64,000 nt of DNA from an uncultured Bacteroidales bacterium (lineage in GTDB: Bacteria > Bacteroidota > Bacteroidia > Bacteroidales > UBA932): the NCBI GenBank assembly GCA_934691625.1, contig CAKUTA010000002.1, positions 62,001 through 126,000 on the forward strand, written 5' to 3'. This document shows positions 9,677 to 17,676 of this stretch, one piece after another. A program made the position numbers and the translations under genes. Position 1 is the stretch's first letter. Every line of letters begins with the position of its first letter. The notes beneath the pieces were generated by a model that was not told where the DNA came from, did not search any database, and saw only the letters and a list, made by a program, of their open reading frames with translations.

Positions 9677-10858
9677 CTACCACAGGAAATTGTTGAATGG
9701 GTATCTTCCTGCGTGTATTTCAGCCACCATCTTGTAGATATCGTTCCTGAGCTTGTCTATCCCTATTCGTTCCTTGGCTGATATGAAGATGCATGGGGTT
9801 TTCTCCTTAGCTATCCAGCTGTTCTTCAGCTCATCCAGGCTGACATTGTTCTTGCCTTTTGGCTCCAGCGAGAATTCGTCATACTCTTCGTATTTGTACG
9901 CATCCACCTTGTTGAACACCACATAGACGGGTTTATTGTCGGCTTTTATGTCGCGCAGTGTCTGCTCCACCACCTGCATCTGTTCCTCGAAACCAGGGTG
10001 TGATATATCCACGACATGCACCAGTATATCAGCCTCACGAACCTCGTCAAGTGTGCTCTTGAATGCCTCTATGAGCTGTGTAGGCAGCTTTCTTATGAAG
10101 CCTACGGTATCGCTCAGCAGGAAAGGCACATTCTCCAGCACCACTTTCCTTACAGTAGTATCAAGTGTGGCGAACAGCTTGTTCTCCGCGAATACATCGC
10201 TTTTTGACAGCAGATTCATCAATGTGCTTTTGCCGACGTTTGTGTATCCGACAAGGGCAAGACGGACCAGCTGGCCTCTGTTGCCTCTCTGCGTGGCCAT
10301 TTGCTTATCGACTTTTTTTAGCTGTTCCTTGAGCCTGGAAATCCTTTCCTTGACGATACGGCGGTCTATTTCTATCTGGGTTTCACCCATGCCTCCGCGC
10401 GTTCCCATACCTCCGCGCTGCCTTTCCAGGTGGGTCCACATGCCTGCAAGCCTAGGCAGCATATAATTGTACCTTGCAAGCTCTACCTGCATCTTGGCAT
10501 AGGCTGTCTTGGCTCGCTGCGCGAAGATCTCCAGAATGAGGCTTGTACGGTCAATTACGCTGCATGTCTTGATTATCTTCTCTATGTTCCTCTGCTGTGT
10601 CCCGGAAAGTTCATCATCGAAAATGACATATTTTATGTCGTTAGCTTCGCAGTAGTCAGCTATTTCCTGCAGTTTTCCGCTTCTGATGTATGTGGCATTG
10701 TCAGGCCTTTCAAGGCGCTGGACGAACTTCTTGTCCCTTACGGCGCCGGCAGTCTCTGCAAGGAACTCCAGTTCTTCAAGGTATTCCATTACCTTGCTTT
10801 CCTCGTCCTTTTCTGTTATAATGCCTACAAATACTGCTTTTTCTGTATTTTCATTCAT
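9677..10858 (-). CDS. hflX: Ribosome-associated GTPase HflX
   Basis: HflX is a translational GTPase of the OBG-HflX family that splits or rescues stalled 70S ribosomes. From MNENTEK (ATG at 10858) the protein is 393 residues. It has an N-terminal HflX domain with the glycine-rich linker (RGGMGTRGGMGETQIEIDRR), then a G domain with G1 GYTNVGKSTLMN, G3 DTVGFIRKLP and G4 NKVD. The open frame continues upstream to 11002, but that extension overlaps the TonB gene's coding end and has no family similarity, so it is rejected. It is convergent with frdB. Confidence 0.94.
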   Translation of the reverse strand: MNENTEKAVFVGIITEKDEESKVMEYLEELEFLAETAGAVRDKKFVQRLERPDNATYIRSGKLQEIADYCEANDIKYVIFDDELSGTQQRNIEKIIKTCSVIDRTSLILEIFAQRAKTAYAKMQVELARYNYMLPRLAGMWTHLERQRGGMGTRGGMGETQIEIDRRIVKERISRLKEQLKKVDKQMATQRGNRGQLVRLALVGYTNVGKSTLMNLLSKSDVFAENKLFATLDTTVRKVVLENVPFLLSDTVGFIRKLPTQLIEAFKSTLDEVREADILVHVVDISHPGFEEQMQVVEQTLRDIKADNKPVYVVFNKVDAYKYEEYDEFSLEPKGKNNVSLDELKNSWIAKEKTPCIFISAKERIGIDKLRNDIYKMVAEIHAGRYPFNNFLW

Positions 10859-10872
10859 TTTTTTCCGGTAAT

Positions 10873-10903
10873 AAAAAAGGCCATCCTGTTTGGGGACAGC
10901 CTT
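10873..10903 (-). terminator. Probable terminator after the TonB-type gene
   Basis: On the minus strand the arms AAGGC and GCCTT, with inner TCC/GGA pairs and a small internal mismatch, are followed by a run of six T residues. It lies between the stop of the energy-transducer gene and the start of hflX, so it would separate the two transcripts. Confidence 0.6.
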
Positions 10904-10926
10904 ATTATATGATGTTCTGTACCTTA

Positions 10927-11622
10927 TTATCTCAACTGGAAAATAACAGGGAATGTGTAAGTTACCTTTACGGCGCGGTCTCTCTGCTTTCCTGGTTTCC
11001 ATTTAGGGGAGCTGGATACAACTCGGACTGCCTCCTTGTCGAGGGATGAGTCAACACCGCGGAGCACCTTCACATTTGATACTGTTCCGTCTGCATTTAC
11101 AGTGAACTGGAGAGTAACACGTCCCTGAACTCCGTTCTCTTTAGCGATTTCAGGATATACGAGCTTGGAGTTCACCCATTTTGAGAACTCGTTTGCGTCA
11201 CCACCATTAAATGATGGCTTTTCCTCTACGAGCTGGAACGGAATGGCCTCTTCCTCGACAGTCTCCTCTTCTGGTGCGCTCTCGATATAGTCCATGATCT
11301 CAACTCCTGAGTTTGAGTCATCTTCCAGATTCTGGAACATATTGTCATCGACTTTAATGTTATCATCGACAACATCGATCTGGTCTGAAAGGATAGGAAT
11401 CTTAGGTGCAGCCTCTGGTGGTGGAGGGGTCTCCTGTGTAATAGGAATCATATCCTCTACTTCCACTGCAGCTGTCTCTGCCTCAAGTGCGGCTACCTTC
11501 TTTTCTTTTGAAGAATAGTCGAAAGCAAACAGCACGGCAAGCAAGGCTATAACAAAGCCTATCTCTGTGAAGAGAAACCTTTTGTTTTCAAGGCTCGCTT
11601 TCGGTGATTTTTTTACTTCCAT
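10927..11622 (-). CDS. TonB-type energy transducer
   Basis: It links the proton-motive force (through ExbB/ExbD) to outer-membrane receptors. The 231-residue protein has a short cytoplasmic Lys-rich tail, one transmembrane segment (about residues 18-36, IGFVIALLAVLFAF), and a periplasmic linker with a short Pro cluster (TQETPPPPEAAP) and many acidic residues. The C-terminal TonB domain has VNSKLVYPEIAKENGVQGRV and a closing YTFPVIFQLR strand. That layout is typical of Bacteroidetes TonB proteins. ExbBD are not adjacent. Two TonB-dependent receptors elsewhere in the window (30.9 and 53.9 kb) are possible clients. Confidence 0.92.
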   Translation of the reverse strand: MEVKKSPKASLENKRFLFTEIGFVIALLAVLFAFDYSSKEKKVAALEAETAAVEVEDMIPITQETPPPPEAAPKIPILSDQIDVVDDNIKVDDNMFQNLEDDSNSGVEIMDYIESAPEEETVEEEAIPFQLVEEKPSFNGGDANEFSKWVNSKLVYPEIAKENGVQGRVTLQFTVNADGTVSNVKVLRGVDSSLDKEAVRVVSSSPKWKPGKQRDRAVKVTYTFPVIFQLR

Positions 11623-11653
11623 ATCAATATGTTTTTATTTTCCATTCGTGTCG

Positions 11654-11684
11654 TAAAGTTAGAAAGAAATATTTGCTTTTCAAA
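11654..11684 (-). promoter_or_regulatory. Bacteroidetes-type promoter for the TonB gene
   Basis: Read on the minus strand, TTTG (11684-11681) is followed after exactly 19 bases by TAACTTTA (11661-11654). This is a one-mismatch copy of the TTTG-N19-TAnnTTTG consensus, about 32 bases upstream of the TonB-gene ATG. Confidence 0.55.
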
Positions 11685-11814
11685 CTTTTTGTAATTTTTG
11701 TTGATTCGGCATGCGTCTCTTTTGGCGTCCGATGATTTAACTTATGGATAATTGGGCACTTTTCGACATATAATTAGGCAGATTCTTATTAGCTTTGTGT
11801 CAAAATTTAGTGTT

Positions 11815-12240
11815 ATGGTTTCTTATTTCCTTGAAGATATAGATTTCAAGTTCGCAGGGAAGCGTCTTAACAATGTGTGGCTTAAGTCTGTAGCTGAATC
11901 CGAGTCTCGCCGTCTTGGACGGATCAATATAATTTTCTGTTCGGACAAGTACCTGCTGGATATCAATATGAAGTTTCTTAAGCATGACTACTATACCGAC
12001 ATCATAACTTTCGACTACTGCGAGGGCGATGTCTTGTCCGGGGACTTGTTTATCAGCATTGACTCAGTCAGGGCGAACTCTGAATTCTTTGGTGCCACCT
12101 TCGAGAACGAGCTTGACCGGGTGATTGTGCATGGCCTTTTGCATCTGATAGGGTATGATGACCATACTGAGGCTGAGCAGAAGGTAATGCGTGAGAAGGA
12201 AAACTTTTATCTGGCAAAGAGGGCTGATATGGTAAAATAG
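11815..12240 (+). CDS. ybeY: Endoribonuclease YbeY (rRNA maturation factor)
   Basis: YbeY is a zinc-dependent endoribonuclease for 16S rRNA 3'-end maturation and ribosome quality control. The 141-residue protein carries the signature HGLLHLIGYDDH, with the three metal-binding histidines spaced HxxHxxxxxH, and the conserved SGDLFIS strand. I chose the ATG at 11815 (MVSYFLED), which gives the usual Bacteroidetes length. The frame extends to 11752 but the added residues look non-native. mnmG starts 9 bases downstream, so the two genes are probably one operon. Confidence 0.93.
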   Translation: MVSYFLEDIDFKFAGKRLNNVWLKSVAESESRRLGRINIIFCSDKYLLDINMKFLKHDYYTDIITFDYCEGDVLSGDLFISIDSVRANSEFFGATFENELDRVIVHGLLHLIGYDDHTEAEQKVMREKENFYLAKRADMVK

Positions 12241-12249
12241 CTTTTTGGG

Positions 12250-14295
12250 ATGGAGAAAGAATATGATGTAATTGTAGTCGGGGGAGGGCATGCCGGGTGT
12301 GAGGCTGCCATGGCTGCCGCGAATATGGGGGAAAGCGTGCTCCTGATAACTTCCGATTTTACCGGACTTGCCAGGATGTCATGCAATCCTGCAATCGGAG
12401 GAATTGCTAAGGGGCAGATAGTCAGAGAGATAGATGCTTTAGGGGGGTATACAGGCATAGTTACGGATGCTGCAACACTGCAGTTCCGTATGCTTAACCG
12501 TTCCAAGGGACCTGCTATGTGGAGCCCGCGTGCGCAATGCGATAAAATCAAGTTTTCTCTGTACTGGCGTAAAATTCTTGAAAGTAATTGTAAATTAAGA
12601 ATTTACATAGATAATGCCACGTCTTTCCTCTTTGAGAATTCAAAAATTACGGGTGTCTGTACATCTACCGGGGCAATTTTCAAGTCTCGTGCGGTTGTCC
12701 TGACTGCAGGAACTTTCCTCAATGGGAAAATTTTTATCGGACGGACTTGTTTTCCTGGAGGCCGGATAGGGGAGCCCCCTTCGACTGGACTGACGGAGCA
12801 GCTAGTCTCGATGGGAATTGAAACTTCCAGGATGAAAACCGGGACACCTCCACGTATTGATATCCGTTCTATTGATATTTCCAAGGCTGTGGTGCAGACT
12901 GGCGATTCCGAACCGGATAAGTTTTCCTATCTGCCTTTTTTGTCATCGGTGCAGAATGGCAATCCTCAGATGCCTTGCTACATTTTCCATACGAACATCC
13001 GTGTTCATGATATACTTCGTTCCGGGTTTTCGGACTCTCCTCTTTTTACGGGGCTTATTCATGGAAAGGGACCTCGCTATTGTCCGAGCATTGAGGATAA
13101 GCTTCGTACGTTTGCCGACAAGGATTCTCACCAGCTGTTTCTGGAGCCTGAGGGCAGATCTACATCCGAGTATTATCTTCAGGGCTTTTCTTCGTCCCTG
13201 CCTCTAAAAGTTCAGATAGACGCACTTCATGCAATAGAAGGGTTTGAAAATGCTGAGATATTTCGTCCGGCATACGCTGTCGAATATGACTATTTCGATC
13301 CCGTTCAGCTGAAATCCTCGCTTGAGCTGAAATCAATACCGGGTTTGTTCTTTGCCGGGCAGATAAACGGCACGACCGGCTATGAGGAGGCTGCAGCCCA
13401 GGGATTGATAGCCGGTATCAATGCTGCTCTCTATGTCAATGATAAGGAACCGTTCATCCTTGGACGAGATGAAGCGTATATTGGAGTCCTTATAGACGAT
13501 CTTATTACGAAAGGGGTGGATGAGCCGTATCGTATGTTTACGTCTCGTGCGGAGTATCGTATTCTTCTTCGGCAGGATAATGCGGATTTCAGGCTTACTT
13601 CACGCTCTCATGAAATAGGTCTGGCTGATGAATTCCGATATGCTTATGTGCAGAGAAAATATGACAGAGTTAAAGAGCTGGTTGAGTTTTCTGATTCCAG
13701 CAAGATTACGCCTTCGCAAGCTGAGGAGTATATTGTCTCGATAGGGGAGAAGCCTTTGACGGAGTCCAGGAAAATATCTGATATTGTTTCCCGCCCAGAT
13801 GTATGTCTTGCCGATGTTATGGCATGTGTTCCACGTGGAACAAAAATAATAGACTCTTTCAAGGAAGATTATTCTATTTTACCAGAGTTTAATCCTTCTG
13901 ATGCTGATAAATTCTCTTGTTCAGCTAAAGGCTGTATTATGGATGCTATGTCTGTGCTGGCGTTCAATCAATCCCTGCAGTTTTCTCCTGTTGTGTCTAA
14001 TGAGTATCGCGACAGGCTATTTTCTGCTTATATTAATGGCGTATTTGAATGTGCCGAGATCCTGGTTAAATATCGAGGCTACATTGAGAGGGAAAAGCAG
14101 ATTGCGGATAAGATTCATAGGCTGGAGAATCTGATTATCCCTGAAAACTATGATTTCGATAAGGTCAGCGGTCTTTCCATTGAATGCAGGCAGAAGCTTA
14201 TACGCTATGCTCCGCGAACTCTTGGTCAAGCTTCTCGAATATCAGGTGTTTCTCCATCTGATATATCTATTCTTCTTATGTATTTCGGGCGCTAG
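12250..14295 (+). CDS. mnmG: tRNA uridine-5-carboxymethylaminomethyl modification enzyme MnmG, with an insertion
   Basis: MnmG (GidA) with MnmE modifies the wobble uridine of several tRNAs using FAD and NADH. Visible motifs are the FAD-binding [15 protein letters not shown], the conserved [13 protein letters not shown], the second glycine-rich [16 protein letters not shown], and the C-terminal [14 protein letters not shown]. The protein is 681 residues, whereas family members are usually about 620-630. The extra residues fall between [11 protein letters not shown] and [11 protein letters not shown] (about residues 525-600). That gap is around 25 residues in E. coli but around 77 here. The insertion begins at ACVPRGTKI, which is encoded by a perfect parS palindrome. 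Core residues are intact, so function is probably retained. Confidence 0.95.
   Translation: MEKEYDVIVVGGGHAGCEAAMAAANMGESVLLITSDFTGLARMSCNPAIGGIAKGQIVREIDALGGYTGIVTDAATLQFRMLNRSKGPAMWSPRAQCDKIKFSLYWRKILESNCKLRIYIDNATSFLFENSKITGVCTSTGAIFKSRAVVLTAGTFLNGKIFIGRTCFPGGRIGEPPSTGLTEQLVSMGIETSRMKTGTPPRIDIRSIDISKAVVQTGDSEPDKFSYLPFLSSVQNGNPQMPCYIFHTNIRVHDILRSGFSDSPLFTGLIHGKGPRYCPSIEDKLRTFADKDSHQLFLEPEGRSTSEYYLQGFSSSLPLKVQIDALHAIEGFENAEIFRPAYAVEYDYFDPVQLKSSLELKSIPGLFFAGQINGTTGYEEAAAQGLIAGINAALYVNDKEPFILGRDEAYIGVLIDDLITKGVDEPYRMFTSRAEYRILLRQDNADFRLTSRSHEIGLADEFRYAYVQRKYDRVKELVEFSDSSKITPSQAEEYIVSIGEKPLTESRKISDIVSRPDVCLADVMACVPRGTKIIDSFKEDYSILPEFNPSDADKFSCSAKGCIMDAMSVLAFNQSLQFSPVVSNEYRDRLFSAYINGVFECAEILVKYRGYIEREKQIADKIHRLENLIIPENYDFDKVSGLSIECRQKLIRYAPRTLGQASRISGVSPSDISILLMYFGR
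13827..13842. promoter_or_regulatory. Perfect 16-bp parS-like palindrome inside mnmG
   Basis: TGTTCCACGTGGAACA is a perfect palindrome. It matches the broadly conserved ParB-binding parS consensus TGTTnCACGTGnAACA, as known in Pseudomonas and many other bacteria. It lies within mnmG at codons for CVPRGT. mnmG is often origin-proximal, where chromosomal parS sites cluster. Binding is inferred; parA/parB are not in the window. Confidence 0.75.
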
Positions 14296-14313
14296 AACGT
14301 GCTTTTTAATAGT

Positions 14314-14343
14314 GAAGGTATGTTCCATGTGGAACATACCTTC
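14314..14343. promoter_or_regulatory. 30-bp inverted repeat containing a second parS-like core
   Basis: Between convergent mnmG and ruvA, a 13-bp perfect inverted repeat (GAAGGTATGTTCC and its complement, 4-base ATGT centre) encloses TGTTCCATGTGGAACA at 14321-14336. That core is one base off the parS consensus. No T-tract follows on either strand, so it is a poor intrinsic terminator. It could still serve as a bidirectional hairpin. parS or hairpin terminator are the two readings; the parS reading is supported by the perfect site about 500 bp away. Confidence 0.6.
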
Positions 14344-14370
14344 AGTTGTTATAGGCCTTGTTTGATATCT

Positions 14371-14958
14371 CTACAGTCGTTTCAGAGCCTCCCTGATTAT
14401 TGTTTCAATACTTGCCTGAGGATTGGACTTTAATATTTCTGGAATGATCTTGTTTATATTAGCTTTTGTGAATCCTAGATTCAGGAGCGCAACGCTTGCC
14501 TCATCTGCATATTGACTAGCTGTTGATGCTACTGTGTCGGAACTGCCTGTTCCTGCTCCCTTTATAATCTTGTCCTTCAGATCTAGAATCAGACGCTGTG
14601 CTGTCTTCAGTCCGATACCCTTGACGCTTTTGATCTTGTTTACATCTTCACCGATAAGGGCATTGCGTATTTCATCATCAGAAAGGGATGACAACATCAT
14701 TCTGGCAGATGCCACCCCTACGCCAGATACACTGATGAGCAGCTTGAACAGCTCACGTTCATCTTTCGTCGCGAAACCGTAGAACTGTTCATCATCTTCG
14801 CGGATGTAATGATAGACATACACCTTCGCCTCGATGCTGTTTTTTAAAGCATCATACGTCTGCAGCGATATCATGACACTGTATCCGATACCGCAACATT
14901 CTATTATAGCTTCAGTCGGAGATATCTCCGCAATGCTACCTTTGATATAATCGTACAT
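14371..14958 (-). CDS. ruvA: Holliday junction DNA helicase subunit RuvA
   Basis: RuvA binds four-way junctions as a tetramer and loads RuvB. The 195-residue product has the N-terminal OB fold (MYDYIKGSIAEISPTEAIIECCGIGY), the two helix-hairpin-helix motifs (LISVSGVGVASA and IKSVKGIGLKTAQRLI), and the small C-terminal domain III (EASVALLNLGF...ANINKII) that touches RuvB. Length is normal. It is convergent with mnmG and divergent from sufS; the ATG at 14958 is unambiguous. Confidence 0.96.
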   Translation of the reverse strand: MYDYIKGSIAEISPTEAIIECCGIGYSVMISLQTYDALKNSIEAKVYVYHYIREDDEQFYGFATKDERELFKLLISVSGVGVASARMMLSSLSDDEIRNALIGEDVNKIKSVKGIGLKTAQRLILDLKDKIIKGAGTGSSDTVASTASQYADEASVALLNLGFTKANINKIIPEILKSNPQASIETIIREALKRL

Positions 14959-15055
14959 AATTCTGTTGTTTATGACATTCTCCGCAAAAATAGCCAGTTT
15001 AGCTCAAATGGACATGAATTTTCAGAAAAAAGAATGCTATGAATGATTACTTTCT

Positions 15056-15063
15056 TAAATTTG
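15056..15063 (+). promoter_or_regulatory. -7 promoter element upstream of sufS
   Basis: TAAATTTG matches TAnnTTTG exactly, 27 bases before the sufS ATG at 15091. A transcription start a few bases downstream would lie after the alternative upstream start at 15043, which supports choosing 15091. No clear -33 TTTG is seen. Confidence 0.45.
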
Positions 15064-15090
15064 CAGTTTGTAAATTTAGGAATGTGCAGT

Positions 15091-16317
15091 ATGGCTTCAG
15101 TTAAAGAAATAAGAGAGTTATTTCCGATTCTGTCCAGAAAACTATATGGAAAGAATCTGGTGTACTTCGACAATGCAGCTACGGCTCAGAGACCGCAGCA
15201 GGTCATAGATATGTGCAGCAGCCTTGCTTCAGAAACGAATGCCAATATCCATCGCGGAATACATAGGCTTGCGGAGGATGCCACAGATGCATTTGAAACT
15301 ACAAGGGATGCTGTCCGGAAATTCATCAATGCCGAGAAACGTGAAGAAATAATATTTACTTCAGGAACTACAGCTTCTATAAACCTTGTTGCATTCAGCT
15401 TCGGCGAGACTTTCGTTCACGAAGGTGATGAAATTATAGTTTCAGAAGCGGAGCATCATTCTGATATTGTCCCATGGCTGATGATGTGCCAGCGGAAAAA
15501 AGCTATCTTGAAAGTAGTTAAGATTGATGATTCCGGATATCTGGACATTGATTCACTTGATAGGCTTATTACAGATAGAACCAGGCTCGTGGCTGTGACT
15601 CAGATCTCAAATGTCCTGGGTATAATTAATCCTGTAGAAGATATTGTCGCCAGGTGTCATGCCAGGAATGTGCCTGTCCTTATTGATGGTGCTCAGGGAG
15701 TAGTGCATAAAGGGATCGATGTTCAGAAGACGGACTGTGACTTCTATGCATTCTCAGGACATAAGATATATGGCGCAACAGGTACTGGTGTCCTCTATGG
15801 AAAGAAAAAATGGCTAGACCAGATGCCTCCATACATGGGAGGAGGTGAAATGATAGCTACCGTCAAGTTCTCTGGAACAACCTATGCCCCGCTGCCTGAA
15901 AAATTCGAGGCCGGCACCCAGAATTTCAATGCTGTTCCGTCGCTTAAGCCTGCTCTTGCGGTGGCTAAGCTTATGGATGATGAGGAACTGGCAAGGTACG
16001 CGAGCAGTGTTAAGGAATATCTTTATGAAGCATTGACCCGCGACAGCAGGATTACATTGTACGGGAAACCTGCATCACTGGATGAGAAGATATCATTGTT
16101 CTCGATTTCAGTGAAAGGGGCTCATCATGAAGACCTGGCATTGATTCTGGACAAGATGGGAATTGCTGTCCGTTCAGGACAGATGTGCGCCGAGCCACTG
16201 ATGGACCGGTTCGGTGTCACAGGCATGCTTCGGCTTTCGCTTGCTCCATATAACACAATGGAGGAAGCGGAGTATTTCATCCGATCCCTGGACAAGGCTA
16301 TAGCGATGCTAATATAG
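15091..16317 (+). CDS. sufS: Cysteine desulfurase SufS
   Basis: SufS is a PLP enzyme that removes sulfur from cysteine and passes it to SufE for Fe-S cluster assembly. The 408-residue group II desulfurase shows the N-terminal YFDNAATAQRP, the PLP-lysine motif SGHKIYGATGTG (K225) and the active-site cysteine in RSGQMCAEP (C366). I chose MASVKEIRELFP at 15091 because it matches family N-termini and follows a promoter element. sufE and an MIP18-family gene follow in the same operon. The scaffold genes sufBCD, usually upstream in Bacteroidetes, are not in this window. Confidence 0.95.
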   Translation: MASVKEIRELFPILSRKLYGKNLVYFDNAATAQRPQQVIDMCSSLASETNANIHRGIHRLAEDATDAFETTRDAVRKFINAEKREEIIFTSGTTASINLVAFSFGETFVHEGDEIIVSEAEHHSDIVPWLMMCQRKKAILKVVKIDDSGYLDIDSLDRLITDRTRLVAVTQISNVLGIINPVEDIVARCHARNVPVLIDGAQGVVHKGIDVQKTDCDFYAFSGHKIYGATGTGVLYGKKKWLDQMPPYMGGGEMIATVKFSGTTYAPLPEKFEAGTQNFNAVPSLKPALAVAKLMDDEELARYASSVKEYLYEALTRDSRITLYGKPASLDEKISLFSISVKGAHHEDLALILDKMGIAVRSGQMCAEPLMDRFGVTGMLRLSLAPYNTMEEAEYFIRSLDKAIAMLI

Positions 16318-16324
16318 AAACATT

Positions 16325-16747
16325 ATGGAATGCAATAAAACTCTAAAGGAAGCAGAGAATGATGTAATAGATTCATTCTCAATGTATGACGAGTGGCTTG
16401 ACAAGTATGAATATCTTATAGACCTTGGCAGGAACCTGGAACCATATCCTGAGTCGGCAAAGACTGATGATAAGCTTATAAAAGGCTGTCAATCAAGGGT
16501 TTGGCTCGATTATAAAGTTGAAGACGGGAAATTGTATTTTACTGCGGACAGCGATGCCATAATAACAAAGGGAATAATATCATTGCTTATAAGCGTGTAT
16601 TCAGGAAGGACTGCTGAAGAGATAGCTTCGTCTGATTTCAGCTTTATTGAAAAGATAGGACTTAAGGAGAATCTGTCTCCGACTAGAGCCAATGGACTCG
16701 CATCTATGATTGCCACGATAAAGGCTGTGGCACTTGAAAACAAATAG
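16325..16747 (+). CDS. sufE: Cysteine desulfuration protein SufE
   Basis: SufE accepts the persulfide from SufS and hands it to the SufBCD scaffold. The 140-residue protein has the conserved YLIDLGR segment and the acceptor cysteine in IKGCQSRVW (C55). It starts 7 bases after sufS and ends 4 bases before the next ATG, indicating tight operon organisation. Confidence 0.94.
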   Translation: MECNKTLKEAENDVIDSFSMYDEWLDKYEYLIDLGRNLEPYPESAKTDDKLIKGCQSRVWLDYKVEDGKLYFTADSDAIITKGIISLLISVYSGRTAEEIASSDFSFIEKIGLKENLSPTRANGLASMIATIKAVALENK

Positions 16748-16751
16748 ATAT

Positions 16752-17120
16752 ATGGAAGAAAATAAAAATACTGATGCGGAGGTGCTCAGCGCCGAGGATG
16801 CCAAGGCTCTGGCACCGCTGTATTCTGATGTAATCAAGGCATTGAAGCAGGTTTATGATCCTGAGATTCCTGTGAACATATATGATCTTGGACTCATATA
16901 CGAGCTTGTGATAAACAAGGAGCATGAGGTCTTCATGAAGATGACTTTCACAGCTCCTAACTGTCCTATGGCTGATGAAGTTATGAATGATGCAAAGGTT
17001 TCCGTGGAGGACGTCCCTGGTATCAAATCGTGCAGCATAGAGCTGGTGTTCGAACCGGCATGGGACAAGAGCATGCTTTCTGAAGAGGCTCGTGTGGAGC
17101 TCGGAATGGATGATGAGTAG
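16752..17120 (+). CDS. MIP18/DUF59 family Fe-S assembly protein (SufT-like)
   Basis: This is a 122-residue protein of the MIP18 (DUF59) family, which takes part in maturation or transfer of Fe-S clusters. Diagnostic segments are VYDPEIPVNIYDLGLIYEL and FTAPNCPMADEVMNDAK; the latter holds the family cysteine. An acidic N-terminal extension (EENKNTDAEVLSAEDAK) is present. I use the ATG at 16752, not the frame extension into sufE. Its place directly after sufS-sufE supports an Fe-S role, as in sufT-linked operons of other bacteria. Its 3' end overlaps the folK start. Confidence 0.9.
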   Translation: MEENKNTDAEVLSAEDAKALAPLYSDVIKALKQVYDPEIPVNIYDLGLIYELVINKEHEVFMKMTFTAPNCPMADEVMNDAKVSVEDVPGIKSCSIELVFEPAWDKSMLSEEARVELGMDDE

Positions 17121-17598
17121 CTGTGCTGTGGATGCATATCTTGGGCTTGGAAGCAATGAGGGAGACCGTAGACAGAATATAGAATCAGCATTGTCAATGC
17201 TTGAACGTCTGGATGAGATACATCTGGATATGGTGTCTGAAATCATTGAAACTGAACCGTGGGGATTTTCAGCAGAGCAGAATTTCCTGAACTGTGTGGC
17301 TAGAGTGACTGTCGGAGACGGAGTTTCTCCTTACTGGCTTCTGGACAGATGTAAAGGCATTGAAACTGAGCTGGGACGCAGAGAATACATTGAATTCGGT
17401 CCTGACGGAAACAGAATTTACCATTCTAGACCCCTTGACATTGACATTCTCCTTTTCGGAAACATACGCATTGACAGTGGGCGCCTTGTCATTCCTCATC
17501 CGCTGATGAGAGATCGCGATTTCGTGATGATTCCTCTACGTCAGGTGGCTACGGAGGCTGTAATCAGCAATTTTCCGGACATTTTCACTGGCGCATGA
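17110..17598 (+). CDS. folK: HPPK, 2-amino-4-hydroxy-6-hydroxymethyldihydropteridine pyrophosphokinase
   Basis: FolK transfers pyrophosphate from ATP to 6-hydroxymethyl-dihydropterin in folate synthesis. The product of about 162 residues shows AYLGLGSNEGDRRQN at the N-terminus, the central ETEPWG loop with FLNCVARV, and the signature RPLDIDILLFG followed by IPHPLMRDRDFV. The start is at 17110 or 17113, overlapping the end of the MIP18 gene by about 10 bases in another frame, so the two are translationally coupled. Confidence 0.94.
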   Translation: MMSSCAVDAYLGLGSNEGDRRQNIESALSMLERLDEIHLDMVSEIIETEPWGFSAEQNFLNCVARVTVGDGVSPYWLLDRCKGIETELGRREYIEFGPDGNRIYHSRPLDIDILLFGNIRIDSGRLVIPHPLMRDRDFVMIPLRQVATEAVISNFPDIFTGA

Positions 17599-17608
17599 CG
17601 CCGCCGGC

Positions 17609-17639
17609 TTTGAAAACAGATACCGAATTGCTACATTTG
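17609..17639 (+). promoter_or_regulatory. Consensus Bacteroidetes promoter for glyS
   Basis: TTTG (17609-17612) and TACATTTG (17632-17639) are separated by exactly 19 bases, a perfect TTTG-N19-TAnnTTTG promoter. The glyS ATG is 37 bases downstream of it. It lies just after the folK stop. Confidence 0.75.
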
Positions 17640-17676
17640 TAGGAATCTGAATAGAATTTAACTAATATAACTGTTT

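Noticed and set aside
9677..11002. HflX start at 11002 giving a 441-residue protein
   Set aside because: The extra N-terminal residues overlap the TonB gene and its terminator and do not resemble HflX. The start at 10858 fits the family.
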